From SAR202 cluster bacterium (GTDB lineage Bacteria > Chloroflexota > Dehalococcoidia > Lucifugimonadales > UBA1123): a stretch of 22,650 nt of DNA. Below the pieces are notes generated by a model. It searched no databases. It was not told the DNA's origin and was given only the letters and a program-made list of their open reading frames with translations. The DNA lies in NCBI GenBank assembly GCA_030743915.1, contig JASLRP010000538.1, forward strand, positions 1 through 22,650, read 5' to 3'. The translations under genes and the position numbers were made by a program. Shown here one piece after another: positions 7,552-14,998 of the stretch (the first letter of the stretch is position 1; every line of letters begins with the position of its first letter).

Positions 7552-7606
7552 GTCCTTCGGTTAACCTGTAAGGAACGGCGGCCTAAGGCTGAATTAGGAG
7601 AACACT

Positions 7607-8161
7607 ATGGTCCAGCCCAAACACATAAAGCTCACCGTCCGTAGTTATATGAGCATACCCGAAGGCGATGACAAACGTTACGAGCTAATAGACGGGGAGC
7701 TTATCTTGGCACCATCTCCAATACCCCAGCATCAGATAATCGCGGGCAACTTGTTTGAAATTCTGATTGGCTTTGTGCGAGCGCAGGGTCTCGGCAGAGT
7801 GATAATTTCTCCTATGGACGTGGTGTTGTCCGATCATGACGTGTTCCAGCCCGACGTCCTATTCATTTCCCGTGACCGGCTCCATATAGTCGGCGAACGC
7901 AACATCCAGGGAGCGCCCGATCTGGTGATCGAGATATTGTCGCCCAGCACGGAGACCCGAGATAGGGGTATCAAACTTACACAATATCTGAGGTACGGAG
8001 TCCGCGAGTGCTGGATTGTTGATCCTCAAGAGAGAACCTTAGAAGTCCTCCAGGCCGGCGACACCGATTTCGAGACTGTGAGGGTCTATCCCGAGGGCAC
8101 AACAGCCACATCTCCCATCCTCGAAGGTATTCAGGTGGAGGTTGATCGACTCTTTGATTGA
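7607..8161 (+). CDS. Uma2 family (DUF820) PD-(D/E)xK nuclease, copy 2
   Basis: This is a tandem duplicate of the preceding gene. Both are 184 residues, align without gaps and are about three-quarters identical by eye, including the first five residues and the C-terminal PEGTTATS-ILEGIQVEV segment. The catalytic set is kept: Glu26, Asp83 in QPDVLFIS, Glu109 in EILSPST and Lys123. Changes cluster at 44-68 and 117-126, the region around the active-site rim, which may reflect divergent specificity. The leader (TGAATTAGGAG before ATG) is also a copy of that of the first gene. The TGA stop is followed four bases later by the likely GTG start of the ABC ATPase. Confidence 0.92.
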   Translation: MVQPKHIKLTVRSYMSIPEGDDKRYELIDGELILAPSPIPQHQIIAGNLFEILIGFVRAQGLGRVIISPMDVVLSDHDVFQPDVLFISRDRLHIVGERNIQGAPDLVIEILSPSTETRDRGIKLTQYLRYGVRECWIVDPQERTLEVLQAGDTDFETVRVYPEGTTATSPILEGIQVEVDRLFD

Positions 8162-8165
8162 GCGT

Positions 8166-9086
8166 GTGGACGAAGTAATCAGCGTCGAGTCCCTATACAA
8201 AAGGTTCGATGACCTGGTGGCGGTGGACGATATCTCCTTCAGCGTTCGGCGGGGCGAGGTCTTCGGAATTCTTGGGCCCAACGGAGCGGGCAAGACGACG
8301 ACGCTGGAGTGCATCGAAGGGCTGCAGGAGCCATCCAGCGGCAGAATCAGCGTGCTGGGCACGGAGGTTGCGCGAGACCCCAACACCGTCAAGGAGCGCA
8401 TCGGCGTCCAACTTCAGGCGTCGGCCTACTTTGACTATCTGACTCTCACTGAAATTCTTGATCTGTTTGGTCTTTTCTACAGTCGAAGAGTGCCGCCGGC
8501 CGAGCTACTGTCCAACATGGGGCTGGAGGATAAAGCCAACACGACCGTCGGGAAGCTGTCCGGAGGCCAGCAGCAGAGATTCACCATCGCCGCCACGCTG
8601 GTCAACGACCCGGAGATCGTGTTCCTCGACGAGCCGACGGCCGGTCTCGACCCCCAGGCCCGCCGCAACCTGTGGGACTTTGTTCAGAGCATCAACGCTC
8701 AGGGCCGCACCATCGTCCTGACCACCCACTACATGGAGGAGGCGGAGTTCCTGTGCGATCGTGTGGCCATCATGGATCAAGGCAAGATTGTGACGCTGGA
8801 CACTCCAACCAACCTGGTGCGCTCCCTGCCTGTGCCCTATGAGGTCAGGGCATCGACGCTCAACGGTTTTTCCACTGACGGGCTTGCGAATCTCGACTCG
8901 GTTACAGAAGTTCTGGACGACAAGAACGGAGGGTTCCGATTGCGCTCCTCCGATGCTGCATCCACCATGCCCGCGCTGATGGGTTGGGTGGCGCAGAATG
9001 ATATAAAACTGACCCACCTGGAGGTCACACCCGCCAATCTCGAAGACGTGTTCCTCTCCCTGACGGGCAGGGCTTTGCGCGACTGA
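8166..9086 (+). CDS. ABC transporter ATP-binding protein (ABC-2/DrrA type)
   Basis: This cytosolic ATPase powers an ABC-2 exporter. It has Walker A GPNGAGKT (residues 37-44 from this start), the signature LSGGQQQR (about 131-138), Walker B IVFLDEPTAGLD and the switch histidine in TTHYMEEAE. A C-terminal domain of about 90 residues with EVTPANLEDVFLSLTGR is typical of DrrA/CcmA-like subunits. I chose GTG 8166 (protein beginning VDEVISVESLYKRF) because the family usually starts a few residues before this strand; in-frame TTG codons at 8142 and 8154 overlap the Uma2 gene and are alternatives. The permease follows 42 bases later. Substrate (drug, lipid or polysaccharide) cannot be told. Confidence 0.94.
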   Translation: MDEVISVESLYKRFDDLVAVDDISFSVRRGEVFGILGPNGAGKTTTLECIEGLQEPSSGRISVLGTEVARDPNTVKERIGVQLQASAYFDYLTLTEILDLFGLFYSRRVPPAELLSNMGLEDKANTTVGKLSGGQQQRFTIAATLVNDPEIVFLDEPTAGLDPQARRNLWDFVQSINAQGRTIVLTTHYMEEAEFLCDRVAIMDQGKIVTLDTPTNLVRSLPVPYEVRASTLNGFSTDGLANLDSVTEVLDDKNGGFRLRSSDAASTMPALMGWVAQNDIKLTHLEVTPANLEDVFLSLTGRALRD

Positions 9087-9098
9087 CTTCAACCAATT

Positions 9099-9115
9099 CC
9101 TGATACCTGACACCT
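9099..9115 (+). repeat. CCTGATACCTGA-type short repeat
   Basis: CCTGATACCTGACACCT lies between the ABC ATPase and permease genes. Related strings occur after the permease (10218-10248) and inverted at 14805-14814. It contains no recognisable signal. Confidence 0.35.
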
Positions 9116-9128
9116 ATTAACCTGGTTT

Positions 9129-10208
9129 ATGCTCCTCATTCAACTCACCATAGCCAACGTCAAGATGATCGTCCGCAACCGGCAGGCGCTGTTCTGGGCG
9201 ATGGCGTTTCCGCTGGTCATGGTCGTGATCTTTGGCCTGATAGCTCAGGATCGGGTCAGCAACACCACAATCGCCGTGGTGGACTACGCTCAAGATGACA
9301 TCTCCGGTCAGCTTATCCAGAACCTCGCAGACGTCGAATTTTTCAACATGGACGTTCGACAGGACGAGGAAGCGGCCCGTCAGGAGGTTGCAGACGATGA
9401 CCTCAACTTCCTGATGATTATTCCCCAGGGTCTGGCGTCGAAGGCCGGCCAAACGCCTCCTGTTGAAATCGCGCTGGTTTACGACGACACCAACCAGACC
9501 AGCGGCGTGATTCTGGGCGCGGTGTCGCGGTTTCTCGATCAGATGAATCTGGACATCGCCGGCGCGCCCACCTTGCTGGTTTTGGCCCCTGAAGGAATAC
9601 TGACCGAGGAGTTCAGCTTCATAGATTTCATACTGCCGGGCATCGCGGTGTGGGGAATCATGAGCTTTTCAGTGATCGGCGTCGCCACCTCCATTGCCAA
9701 CTATCGGGAGAAGAAGATTCTGCGACGTATCCTGGCGACGCCGTTGAAGGTGCGCACATTCTTCATCGCTCAGGTGCTGGCGTATCTGGGACTGGCTCTC
9801 ATTCAGGCTGGCCTCATTCTGGGTCTGGGAGCGCTGGTATATGACGTGCCGGTTTCCGGCAATATCCTCGTTATCGGGTTGTTTATTCTTCTGGGCAACC
9901 TGGTATTTCTGAACCTGGGATTCATCGTCGGGGCCTACTCCAAGAGCGTGCAGGCAGCCAGTGGTCTGGGCAATCTGGTGGTGCTGCCGATGCTGATGTT
10001 CTCAGGGGTGTTCTTCCCGCCGGACGTGCTTCCAGGAGTCCTGACATCAGTTGTGGGGTTCCTGCCTCTGGCCCCGATGGTCGAGGCCGTGCGTGGTGTC
10101 ACCCTGGAGGCCAAAGGCTTCACTGATTTCCCCCTGGAGATAGGAATCATGGCCTTGTGGATTGCTTTGACATCGCTGGTGGCCATCAAAGTGTTCCGGT
10201 TCCAGTAG
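9129..10208 (+). CDS. ABC-2 type transporter permease
   Basis: This is the membrane subunit partnering the preceding ATPase. The 359-residue protein has one N-terminal membrane helix (about 22-41, after a short basic segment), a large extracytoplasmic domain to about 165, then about five helices beginning with FIDFILPGIAVWGIMSFSVI and ending with GIMALWIALTSLVAIKVFRF. The segment NYREKKILRRILATPLK between helices is the typical ABC-2 coupling region (E-K--G/I-L--LLATP-). The topology fits the ABC2_membrane_3-type (YhgE/Pip-like) exporters. Start ATG 9129 lacks a strong ribosome-binding site and may rely on coupling. Confidence 0.93.
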   Translation: MLLIQLTIANVKMIVRNRQALFWAMAFPLVMVVIFGLIAQDRVSNTTIAVVDYAQDDISGQLIQNLADVEFFNMDVRQDEEAARQEVADDDLNFLMIIPQGLASKAGQTPPVEIALVYDDTNQTSGVILGAVSRFLDQMNLDIAGAPTLLVLAPEGILTEEFSFIDFILPGIAVWGIMSFSVIGVATSIANYREKKILRRILATPLKVRTFFIAQVLAYLGLALIQAGLILGLGALVYDVPVSGNILVIGLFILLGNLVFLNLGFIVGAYSKSVQAASGLGNLVVLPMLMFSGVFFPPDVLPGVLTSVVGFLPLAPMVEAVRGVTLEAKGFTDFPLEIGIMALWIALTSLVAIKVFRFQ

Positions 10209-10217
10209 TCTATTCGT

Positions 10218-10248
10218 CCTGATGCCTGAAAACCTGAGACCTGACGCC
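10218..10248 (+). repeat. CCTGA-rich degenerate short repeat
   Basis: The string contains CCTGATGCCTGA then ACCTGAGACCTGACG, in the 43-base gap between the convergent permease and methyltransferase-like genes. It resembles the string at 9099-9115. No terminator hairpin is seen in this gap. Confidence 0.35.
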
Positions 10249-10251
10249 CGC

Positions 10252-10971
10252 TCAGATATTCCGAGCGACATAGACGGTGTTGGCCTCCACAGTGCCCTGG
10301 ATCGGGTTTGGGAAGGTGACGATGTGGGCCTCGTAGTGGGCGAACACCTCTGACAGCGCCATGTGGAACTTCTCGTCCGGCGGGTCGTTGGACCACAGGG
10401 CGAAGATGCCTTCTGGAAGGAGATGCGCCGTCATCTGGCGCAGGCCGTCTGCCTCGTAGAACGAGGCGTGGCTGGGGTGCAGTACGTCGCGGGGGGAGTG
10501 GTCAACGTCCAGCAGAATAGCGTGGAATTGCCGACCTCGGTATTCTGGGTCGTAGCCTTTGTACAGCGAGGCTGACATGGCGAAGAAGTCGCCGTGGATC
10601 AGTCGGCATCGGGGATCAGATGTGAGCTTCTCGCCCAGGGGAAGCAGGCCCTGCTGGTGCCAGTCGATCACTTCCTGCATGGTGTCCACAACCAGGAGTT
10701 CGCGCACATTCGAGTATTCGAGGGCCGTGACCGCGGTGTAGCCCAGTCCAAGTCCTCCAACCACCACGTCCAGTTCAGGCTCGGAGAGATCTGCCAGTCC
10801 CAGGTTTGCCAGAGCCTCCTCGGCCACGGTGAACACGCTGGACATCAGGAATTCTTCGTCCAGCTTGATCTCGTATATGTCTATACCGAGGATGAGTTCC
10901 TTGCGACGTCGCAGGGTCAGCAAACCCATTGGCGTGGGGCGGTAGGCAAGCTCTTGAAAATTAACACTCAT
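10252..10971 (-). CDS. Spermidine synthase-like protein (class I SAM fold)
   Basis: The 239-residue protein has a Rossmann-type SAM/decarboxy-SAM core: DVVVGGLGLGYTAVTALEY (glycine loop), LLVVDTMQEVIDWH with the acidic residue at the end of strand 2, CRLIHGDFFA, and FHAILLDVDHSPRDVLHP in the position of the catalytic Asp region of polyamine synthases. It ends with YVARN after a strand-rich segment. These features fit the spermidine-synthase-like proteins of bacteria, though true aminopropyltransferase activity is uncertain because the N-terminal beta domain is short. The start is set at ATG 10971 (MSVNFQELAYRPTPMG); an earlier ATG at 11046 would add codons lying in a repeat. It is convergent with the ABC permease. 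Confidence 0.8.
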   Translation of the reverse strand: MSVNFQELAYRPTPMGLLTLRRRKELILGIDIYEIKLDEEFLMSSVFTVAEEALANLGLADLSEPELDVVVGGLGLGYTAVTALEYSNVRELLVVDTMQEVIDWHQQGLLPLGEKLTSDPRCRLIHGDFFAMSASLYKGYDPEYRGRQFHAILLDVDHSPRDVLHPSHASFYEADGLRQMTAHLLPEGIFALWSNDPPDEKFHMALSEVFAHYEAHIVTFPNPIQGTVEANTVYVARNI

Positions 10972-11021
10972 GAATATCTCTCGTATCAGCTCGCGCCGAT
11001 GGCAATCGTGAAAATCCACCC

Positions 11022-11112
11022 TGCCATGCTGAACAGGGTGAAGCATCTGGTTGCGTGTAGGTCAGGCGTTGACTGCTGGCGGCCAGATTCTTCGCTGCGG
11101 CTCAGAATGCCG
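11022..11112. repeat. REPIN-like inverted pair, copy 2
   Basis: Left arm 11022-11050 (TGCCATGCTGAACAGGGTGA, then AGCATCTGG) and right arm 11083-11112, whose reverse complement reads CGGCATTCTGAG then CCGCAGCGAAGAATCTGG, are imperfect inverted copies with a 32-base spacer. They are relatives of the arms at 6510-6597 and 14818-14907. The element lies between the methyltransferase-like gene and the gene at 11216. Confidence 0.65.
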
Positions 11113-11215
11113 GACTGGCTGACGACTGAAAGGTGGCTGCTATCTGTTCACCTTGCAACAGCAGGTCGCCAAGGTCGTGGTCAAGGATAGCGACGAAATT
11201 GCGAGGCGGCAAGGC

Positions 11216-11542
11216 CTAGCCGTCATCGCTCCCGGCTTCGGACATCCGATGCTGTCTGGGCGCGAAACCCGCGAACTCTGGTTCGCGGTCGTCATCGGTG
11301 TCCTCCTCGTCACGCTCAAGACCGGCGAGAACTCGTCGTCGGCGTTCTCTGGGGTCGGGGGGCGATGGTATCAGAGCGACGGTCGTCACCATGACGATTG
11401 CCATTGAGAAGGCGAAGGCGAACACGATGAGCCGAGACGATATTGTGGCCTGGGTGCCGGGAGTGACGCTGCCCAAACTGATCATCGCAATCAACGACGC
11501 GATGAGCACCAGAATGCGAACCATCTTCGCGCTGTCTGCCAT
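11216..11542 (-). CDS. Small membrane protein, unknown function
   Basis: The 108-residue protein begins MADSAKMVRILVLIASLIAM and has two hydrophobic segments (about residues 8-25 and 40-62, the latter LIVFAFAFSMAIVMVTTVAL) followed by a charged cytoplasmic tail rich in Arg then Asp/Glu (ERRRRVLAGLERDEEDTDDD). I recognise no family. ATG 11542 is chosen; an ATG at 11524 (MVRILVL) is an alternative, and the longer frame to 11653 has no support. It is co-directional with the TetR gene upstream, 131 bases away, but clear operon evidence is lacking. Confidence 0.6.
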   Translation of the reverse strand: MADSAKMVRILVLIASLIAMISLGSVTPGTQATISSRLIVFAFAFSMAIVMVTTVALIPSPPDPRERRRRVLAGLERDEEDTDDDREPEFAGFAPRQHRMSEAGSDDG

Positions 11543-11673
11543 CGATCCGTTGACCCCCCGTCTGCGACCCTCTATTGAAAGTGTATCACATGGGATTTTG
11601 GGCGCGTGTTGGTAGCAGCGGTCCATTACTGTTCGGAATCTGTTAGGGACCAAGAAGGCGCGGCGGAGTTGGG

Positions 11674-12273
11674 TTACACTTGCGGGATAATTTCGAGGGT
11701 GCGCTTGAGAAGGCGCTCGGCCAGGTCTGTGTTGTCGTATGCTTTGGCAAGAACGGCGGCGCCTTCGTAGCAGGCCACGATCTCCTGAGCCACCATCAGC
11801 GTGTCAATCGGGGGGACTTCCTCGGCCTCGACCGCCTCGGCCAGTGTGCGCTCGAACACCCCCACGAACTGCTCGAATATCTCCCGGAGCTTGCCCCGAA
11901 TCCCTTCGTCCTGACGGCTGAGTTCCAGGGAGAAGTTGCCCAACAGGCAGCCGTTGAGCGGGTCGGCCTGATCGTGAAACGAATTTTGCATCAACTGGCA
12001 GATCATGTCACAAAACCGCTGAAACCTCTCCAAGGGCGATATGTCATCGGCGAAGGCGGGAGTGAGAATCTCTGACTGGAAAGTCTCCCAGAACCGGTCT
12101 ATTACCGCGATGGCAAGGTCTCGCTTCGATGGGAAATAATAGTAGAAGCTTCCCTTGTGGACATGGGCTTCGGCGCATATGTCCTGCACTCCGACGGCAT
12201 TGTAGCCTCGAGCGTGCATCAGCGCGAGGCCTGTTGTGATGAGTCGTTCTTTTGTGTCGGGATGTCTTGTCAT
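11674..12273 (-). CDS. TetR family transcriptional regulator
   Basis: The 199-residue repressor-type protein has an N-terminal helix-turn-helix (TKERLITTGLALMHARGYNAVGVQDICAEAHVHKGSFYYYFPSKRDL, given here as residues about 7-53; the recognition helix ends in KGSFYYYFPSK) and an alpha-helical ligand domain containing GCLLGNFSLELS, typical of the NemR/YxaF-like TetR group. ATG 12273 gives the normal short N-terminus; the longer frame upstream is spurious and would cross the operator. A palindrome TTGACCG-AA-CGGTCAA lies 18 bases upstream and overlaps the promoter of the divergent MMPL exporter. Autoregulation and control of the exporter are therefore likely. The inducer is unknown. Confidence 0.93.
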   Translation of the reverse strand: MTRHPDTKERLITTGLALMHARGYNAVGVQDICAEAHVHKGSFYYYFPSKRDLAIAVIDRFWETFQSEILTPAFADDISPLERFQRFCDMICQLMQNSFHDQADPLNGCLLGNFSLELSRQDEGIRGKLREIFEQFVGVFERTLAEAVEAEEVPPIDTLMVAQEIVACYEGAAVLAKAYDNTDLAERLLKRTLEIIPQV

Positions 12274-12290
12274 GGCGTCCCTAGAATTAG

Positions 12291-12306
12291 TTGACCGAAC
12301 GGTCAA
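12291..12306. promoter_or_regulatory. TetR-type operator palindrome
   Basis: TTGACCG (12291-12297) and CGGTCAA (12300-12306) are perfect inverted arms with a two-base centre. The GACCG-N2-CGGTC form is a known TetR-family operator type. It lies between the divergent tetR and MMPL genes and covers the -35 of the plus-strand promoter. Confidence 0.8.
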
Positions 12307-12320
12307 AACTCTATTACAAT
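12291..12320 (+). promoter_or_regulatory. Promoter for the MMPL exporter
   Basis: TTGACC (-35, 12291-12296), an 18-base spacer and TACAAT (-10, 12315-12320). The operator palindrome covers the -35 and part of the spacer, so repressor binding would block RNA polymerase. Transcription would start near 12327, leaving a leader of about 220 bases before ATG 12550. Confidence 0.6.
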
Positions 12321-12459
12321 GCTTCGAGCGTGTCAAACGGTGGCGCGTAGGCGCCGTTCCAATGTTTCCCTTTTTGCCTGATGATTTGCGATAATTCCAT
12401 TCGTTGTTATCTGGGAGACAGAAACCGCTGGGATGCTCGACATACACTACTTGATGTCG

Positions 12460-12485
12460 TGACAACGAATACGATTCGATTGTCA
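12460..12485. repeat. Imperfect inverted repeat in the MMPL leader
   Basis: TGACAA-CGAAT (12460-12470), ACG, then ATTCG-A-TTGTCA (12474-12485) form an 11-bp stem with one bulge. It could be an RNA hairpin or a second binding site. Another GC-rich hairpin (GGCGC/GCGCC) lies near 12342-12357 in the same leader. Confidence 0.4.
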
Positions 12486-12549
12486 GACAAAACTTGACGA
12501 TAAGCATAGCAGAAATCAGGAAATTTTAATCAAGACGGGGGAAACTTCA

Positions 12550-14781
12550 ATGTCTGGACTGTTTTCAACAGAACGACTGGCCCGAGGCAGCGCGTCTCAT
12601 CCGTGGCTGGTCATATTAGCGTGGGTGATTCTTTTGGTATCGTCGGTGGCAGTGTCCAGCACGCTGTTTGCTGACGCCGTCACCTCTGAATTCAACCTGA
12701 TCGGCGACCACGATTCCAAGCTGGCCAAGGAGTTGTTGGAGGAACGGTTGCGCGGCGAACCGGAGTTCGCGGACTTGATCGTTGTCAAATCAGCGACGAT
12801 CAAGGTGGACGACCCTGCATTTCAACAGACGGTTGAGGCAGTCGTCGCCGGTATTTCGGCGTTGGGGCCTGAAATAGTCAGGGACATAGAAACGTTCTAC
12901 GACAACAATCAGGAGTTCCAGGTCTCAGAAAACCGCCAGGCGACCTTCTTCCAGGCGGGCATCATAGGCGACCTGACCGTAGCAACAGAACACATTGAGG
13001 AAGTGCATCACGCTCTGGATGCCGTCGCGCTGCCCGAAGGGTTCGAGGTTTTCATAACAGGACAACTAACCCTCGGACACGAGTTCATAGTCACATCTGA
13101 GGAGGACCTCAAAAAAGGCGAGGCAATTGGTATCCTGATCGCGATAGTGATACTGACGATCGTCTTCGGAGCGGTCGCCGCGATGGTCCTGCCGATTGTC
13201 ATGGCAGTTATGTCCATCGCCATCGCCATTGGCATGGCGGCGTTGGCCGGTCAGGTTTTCGAGCTTAACCTGTTCGTTTCAAACATTATCACCATGATCG
13301 GCCTTGCGGTGGGCATCGACTACTCGCTGTTCATAGTCTCGCGTTTCCGCGAAGAACGCAGGAAAGGCCAGGAGGTCGTTGAGGCTATCGCCGTAGCCGG
13401 AGGCACTGCCAGCCGAGCCGTGCTGTTTAGCGGCATGACTGTTGTGCTTGCGCTGATCGGCCTGCTCATCGTTCCGGTGACCGTGTTCATCAGCCTGGGG
13501 CTGGGCGCTATCTTTGTGGTCATCGTCTCGGTGGCCGCCGGTTTGACGCTGCTTCCGGCGATTCTGAGGGTAATGGGAGACAAGGTAAACTGGCTGAGCA
13601 TTCCGAAAATCGGAAGCCGCGATCCCGCCCCCGGTGAGGCGCCGAAGCAAAGCATATGGTCGCGTTTGGCCGCCGGGGTCATGAAGGCGCCTGCCTTAAG
13701 CCTGGTGATCGCAGCCGGACTGCTGCTGGCCGCCGGATACTCCTACCTGGACATCAGCACTGGGACTTCAGGCGTCAGTTCGCTGCCCGACGGATTCCGC
13801 AGCAAGGATGGATTCAACGCTCTCCAGAACGACTTCGGATTCGGCCTCGACGCTCCTGCCGACGTCGTTATCGACGGCGACATGCAGTCACCCCAAGTTC
13901 TGGGCGCTATTGACGCTCTCACCGCCAGTCTGGTTGGCGACGACAGATTCGGCGAACCCAGACTGGAGACCAACGCGGCCAACGACCTGGGCGCTCTGGT
14001 GGTCCCGCTGTCCGGAGACCCGACAAGCAAGGCTACGACAGCGGCAGTGGAGGAACTGCGAGACAAACTGATCCCTGACGCGTTCCGTGGCGTTCAGGCC
14101 AACGTGTACATCGGCGGCCCTTCGTCGGATGATATTGACCTCAACGACATCGCGTTGCAGTACCAGCCTATCGTGTTCGCATTCGTGCTGGGACTCAGCT
14201 TCATCCTGTTGATGATTGTGTTCCGGTCCATCGTCATTCCGGCAACTGCCATCATCATGAATCTGCTGTCGGTTGGCGCTGCTTACGGGTTGCTGGTCCT
14301 GGTGTTCCAGAAGGGCATCGGGAATGAGATTTTCGGATTCGAGCAGGACGTTATCCAGCCCTGGATGCCGTTAATGCTGTTCACGATACTGTTTGGCTTG
14401 TCGATGGACTACCAGGTGTTCCTCCTCAGCCGAATACAGGAAAGGTACAACCAGACCAAGAATAACGCGGAGTCTGTCGTGCATGGGGTGACGACGACGG
14501 CGGGCCTGATCACGGGCGCGGCGGTCATCATGGTCGCGGTGTTCGCCGGATTCGCCGCGGGGCGGTTGGTCCCGCTTCAGCAGTTCGGATTTGGATTGGC
14601 GATAGCGGTCCTAGTGGACGCCACGGTCGTCCGCACGGTGCTTGTGCCATCGACGATGCAGTTGCTGGGAGACCGCAACTGGTACCTTCCCAGCTTCCTG
14701 GGCTGGCTGCCAGAGTTCCGCATCGAGGCTGGGACCGAGTTGGCGCCAGAGGAAATCCCCGCCGTGGGTGGAAACGACTAG
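12550..14781 (+). CDS. MMPL/RND family exporter
   Basis: The 743-residue inner-membrane transporter is driven by proton motive force. It shows the two-fold MMPL architecture: TM1 near 18-40, an extracytoplasmic domain, five helices to about 345, a second set starting near 375, another extracytoplasmic domain, and five helices from about 543. The paired proton-relay motifs G-I-DY (Asp257-Tyr258, followed by SLFIVSRFREE) and S-M-DY (Asp620-Tyr621, followed by QVFLLSRIQE) are both intact. Length matches YdfJ/MmpL-type proteins. It diverges from a TetR gene across a shared operator, a usual arrangement for a drug or lipid efflux pump. Substrate unknown. The TAG stop is followed by a REPIN-like repeat and a strong hairpin. 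Confidence 0.95.
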   Translation: MSGLFSTERLARGSASHPWLVILAWVILLVSSVAVSSTLFADAVTSEFNLIGDHDSKLAKELLEERLRGEPEFADLIVVKSATIKVDDPAFQQTVEAVVAGISALGPEIVRDIETFYDNNQEFQVSENRQATFFQAGIIGDLTVATEHIEEVHHALDAVALPEGFEVFITGQLTLGHEFIVTSEEDLKKGEAIGILIAIVILTIVFGAVAAMVLPIVMAVMSIAIAIGMAALAGQVFELNLFVSNIITMIGLAVGIDYSLFIVSRFREERRKGQEVVEAIAVAGGTASRAVLFSGMTVVLALIGLLIVPVTVFISLGLGAIFVVIVSVAAGLTLLPAILRVMGDKVNWLSIPKIGSRDPAPGEAPKQSIWSRLAAGVMKAPALSLVIAAGLLLAAGYSYLDISTGTSGVSSLPDGFRSKDGFNALQNDFGFGLDAPADVVIDGDMQSPQVLGAIDALTASLVGDDRFGEPRLETNAANDLGALVVPLSGDPTSKATTAAVEELRDKLIPDAFRGVQANVYIGGPSSDDIDLNDIALQYQPIVFAFVLGLSFILLMIVFRSIVIPATAIIMNLLSVGAAYGLLVLVFQKGIGNEIFGFEQDVIQPWMPLMLFTILFGLSMDYQVFLLSRIQERYNQTKNNAESVVHGVTTTAGLITGAAVIMVAVFAGFAAGRLVPLQQFGFGLAIAVLVDATVVRTVLVPSTMQLLGDRNWYLPSFLGWLPEFRIEAGTELAPEEIPAVGGND

Positions 14782-14804
14782 CCCTCTCTGGGAGAAAGGC
14801 TGCC

Positions 14805-14814
14805 AGGTATCAGG
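14805..14814 (-). repeat. Inverted copy of the CCTGATACCT repeat
   Basis: AGGTATCAGG is the reverse complement of CCTGATACCT found at 9099-9108. It sits directly before the third REPIN-like element. Confidence 0.3.
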
Positions 14815-14817
14815 ACT

Positions 14818-14907
14818 CGCCATTCTGAACCGCAGTGAAGAATCTGGTCGTGAGTAGGACAACGCTTGTTCCACATGAGACCAGATGCTTCGGCTTCGCT
14901 CAGCATG
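14818..14907. repeat. REPIN-like inverted pair, copy 3
   Basis: Left arm 14818-14849 (CGCCATTCTGAACCGCAGTG then AAGAATCTGGTC) and right arm 14879-14907, whose reverse complement begins CATGCTGAGCGAAGCC and ends GAAGCATCTGGTC, are imperfect inverted copies with a 29-base spacer. They share the CAT-CTGA...GAAG-ATCTGG core with the other two copies. The element lies between the convergent MMPL and merB genes. Confidence 0.65.
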
Positions 14908-14933
14908 ATGAAGTTTTGCTCAGAACAATCGAG

Positions 14934-14967
14934 CCGCCGAACGACAGCAAAAACTGTCGTTCGGCGG
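14934..14967. terminator. Perfect 14-bp hairpin between convergent genes
   Basis: CCGCCGAACGACAG (14934-14947), loop CAAAAA, CTGTCGTTCGGCGG (14954-14967). The stem is perfect and GC-rich and lies between the ends of MMPL (14781) and the merB-like gene (14999). There is no long T-run on either side, so it may be a bidirectional, weakly intrinsic terminator or a 3'-end protector. Confidence 0.6.
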
Positions 14968-14998
14968 TTACATGTTTCCAGAAGACAATGTTGGTCTT

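Noticed and set aside
12274..12507. Extended TetR protein starting at 12507
   Set aside because: The extra 78 residues have no TetR character and would run through the operator and promoter.
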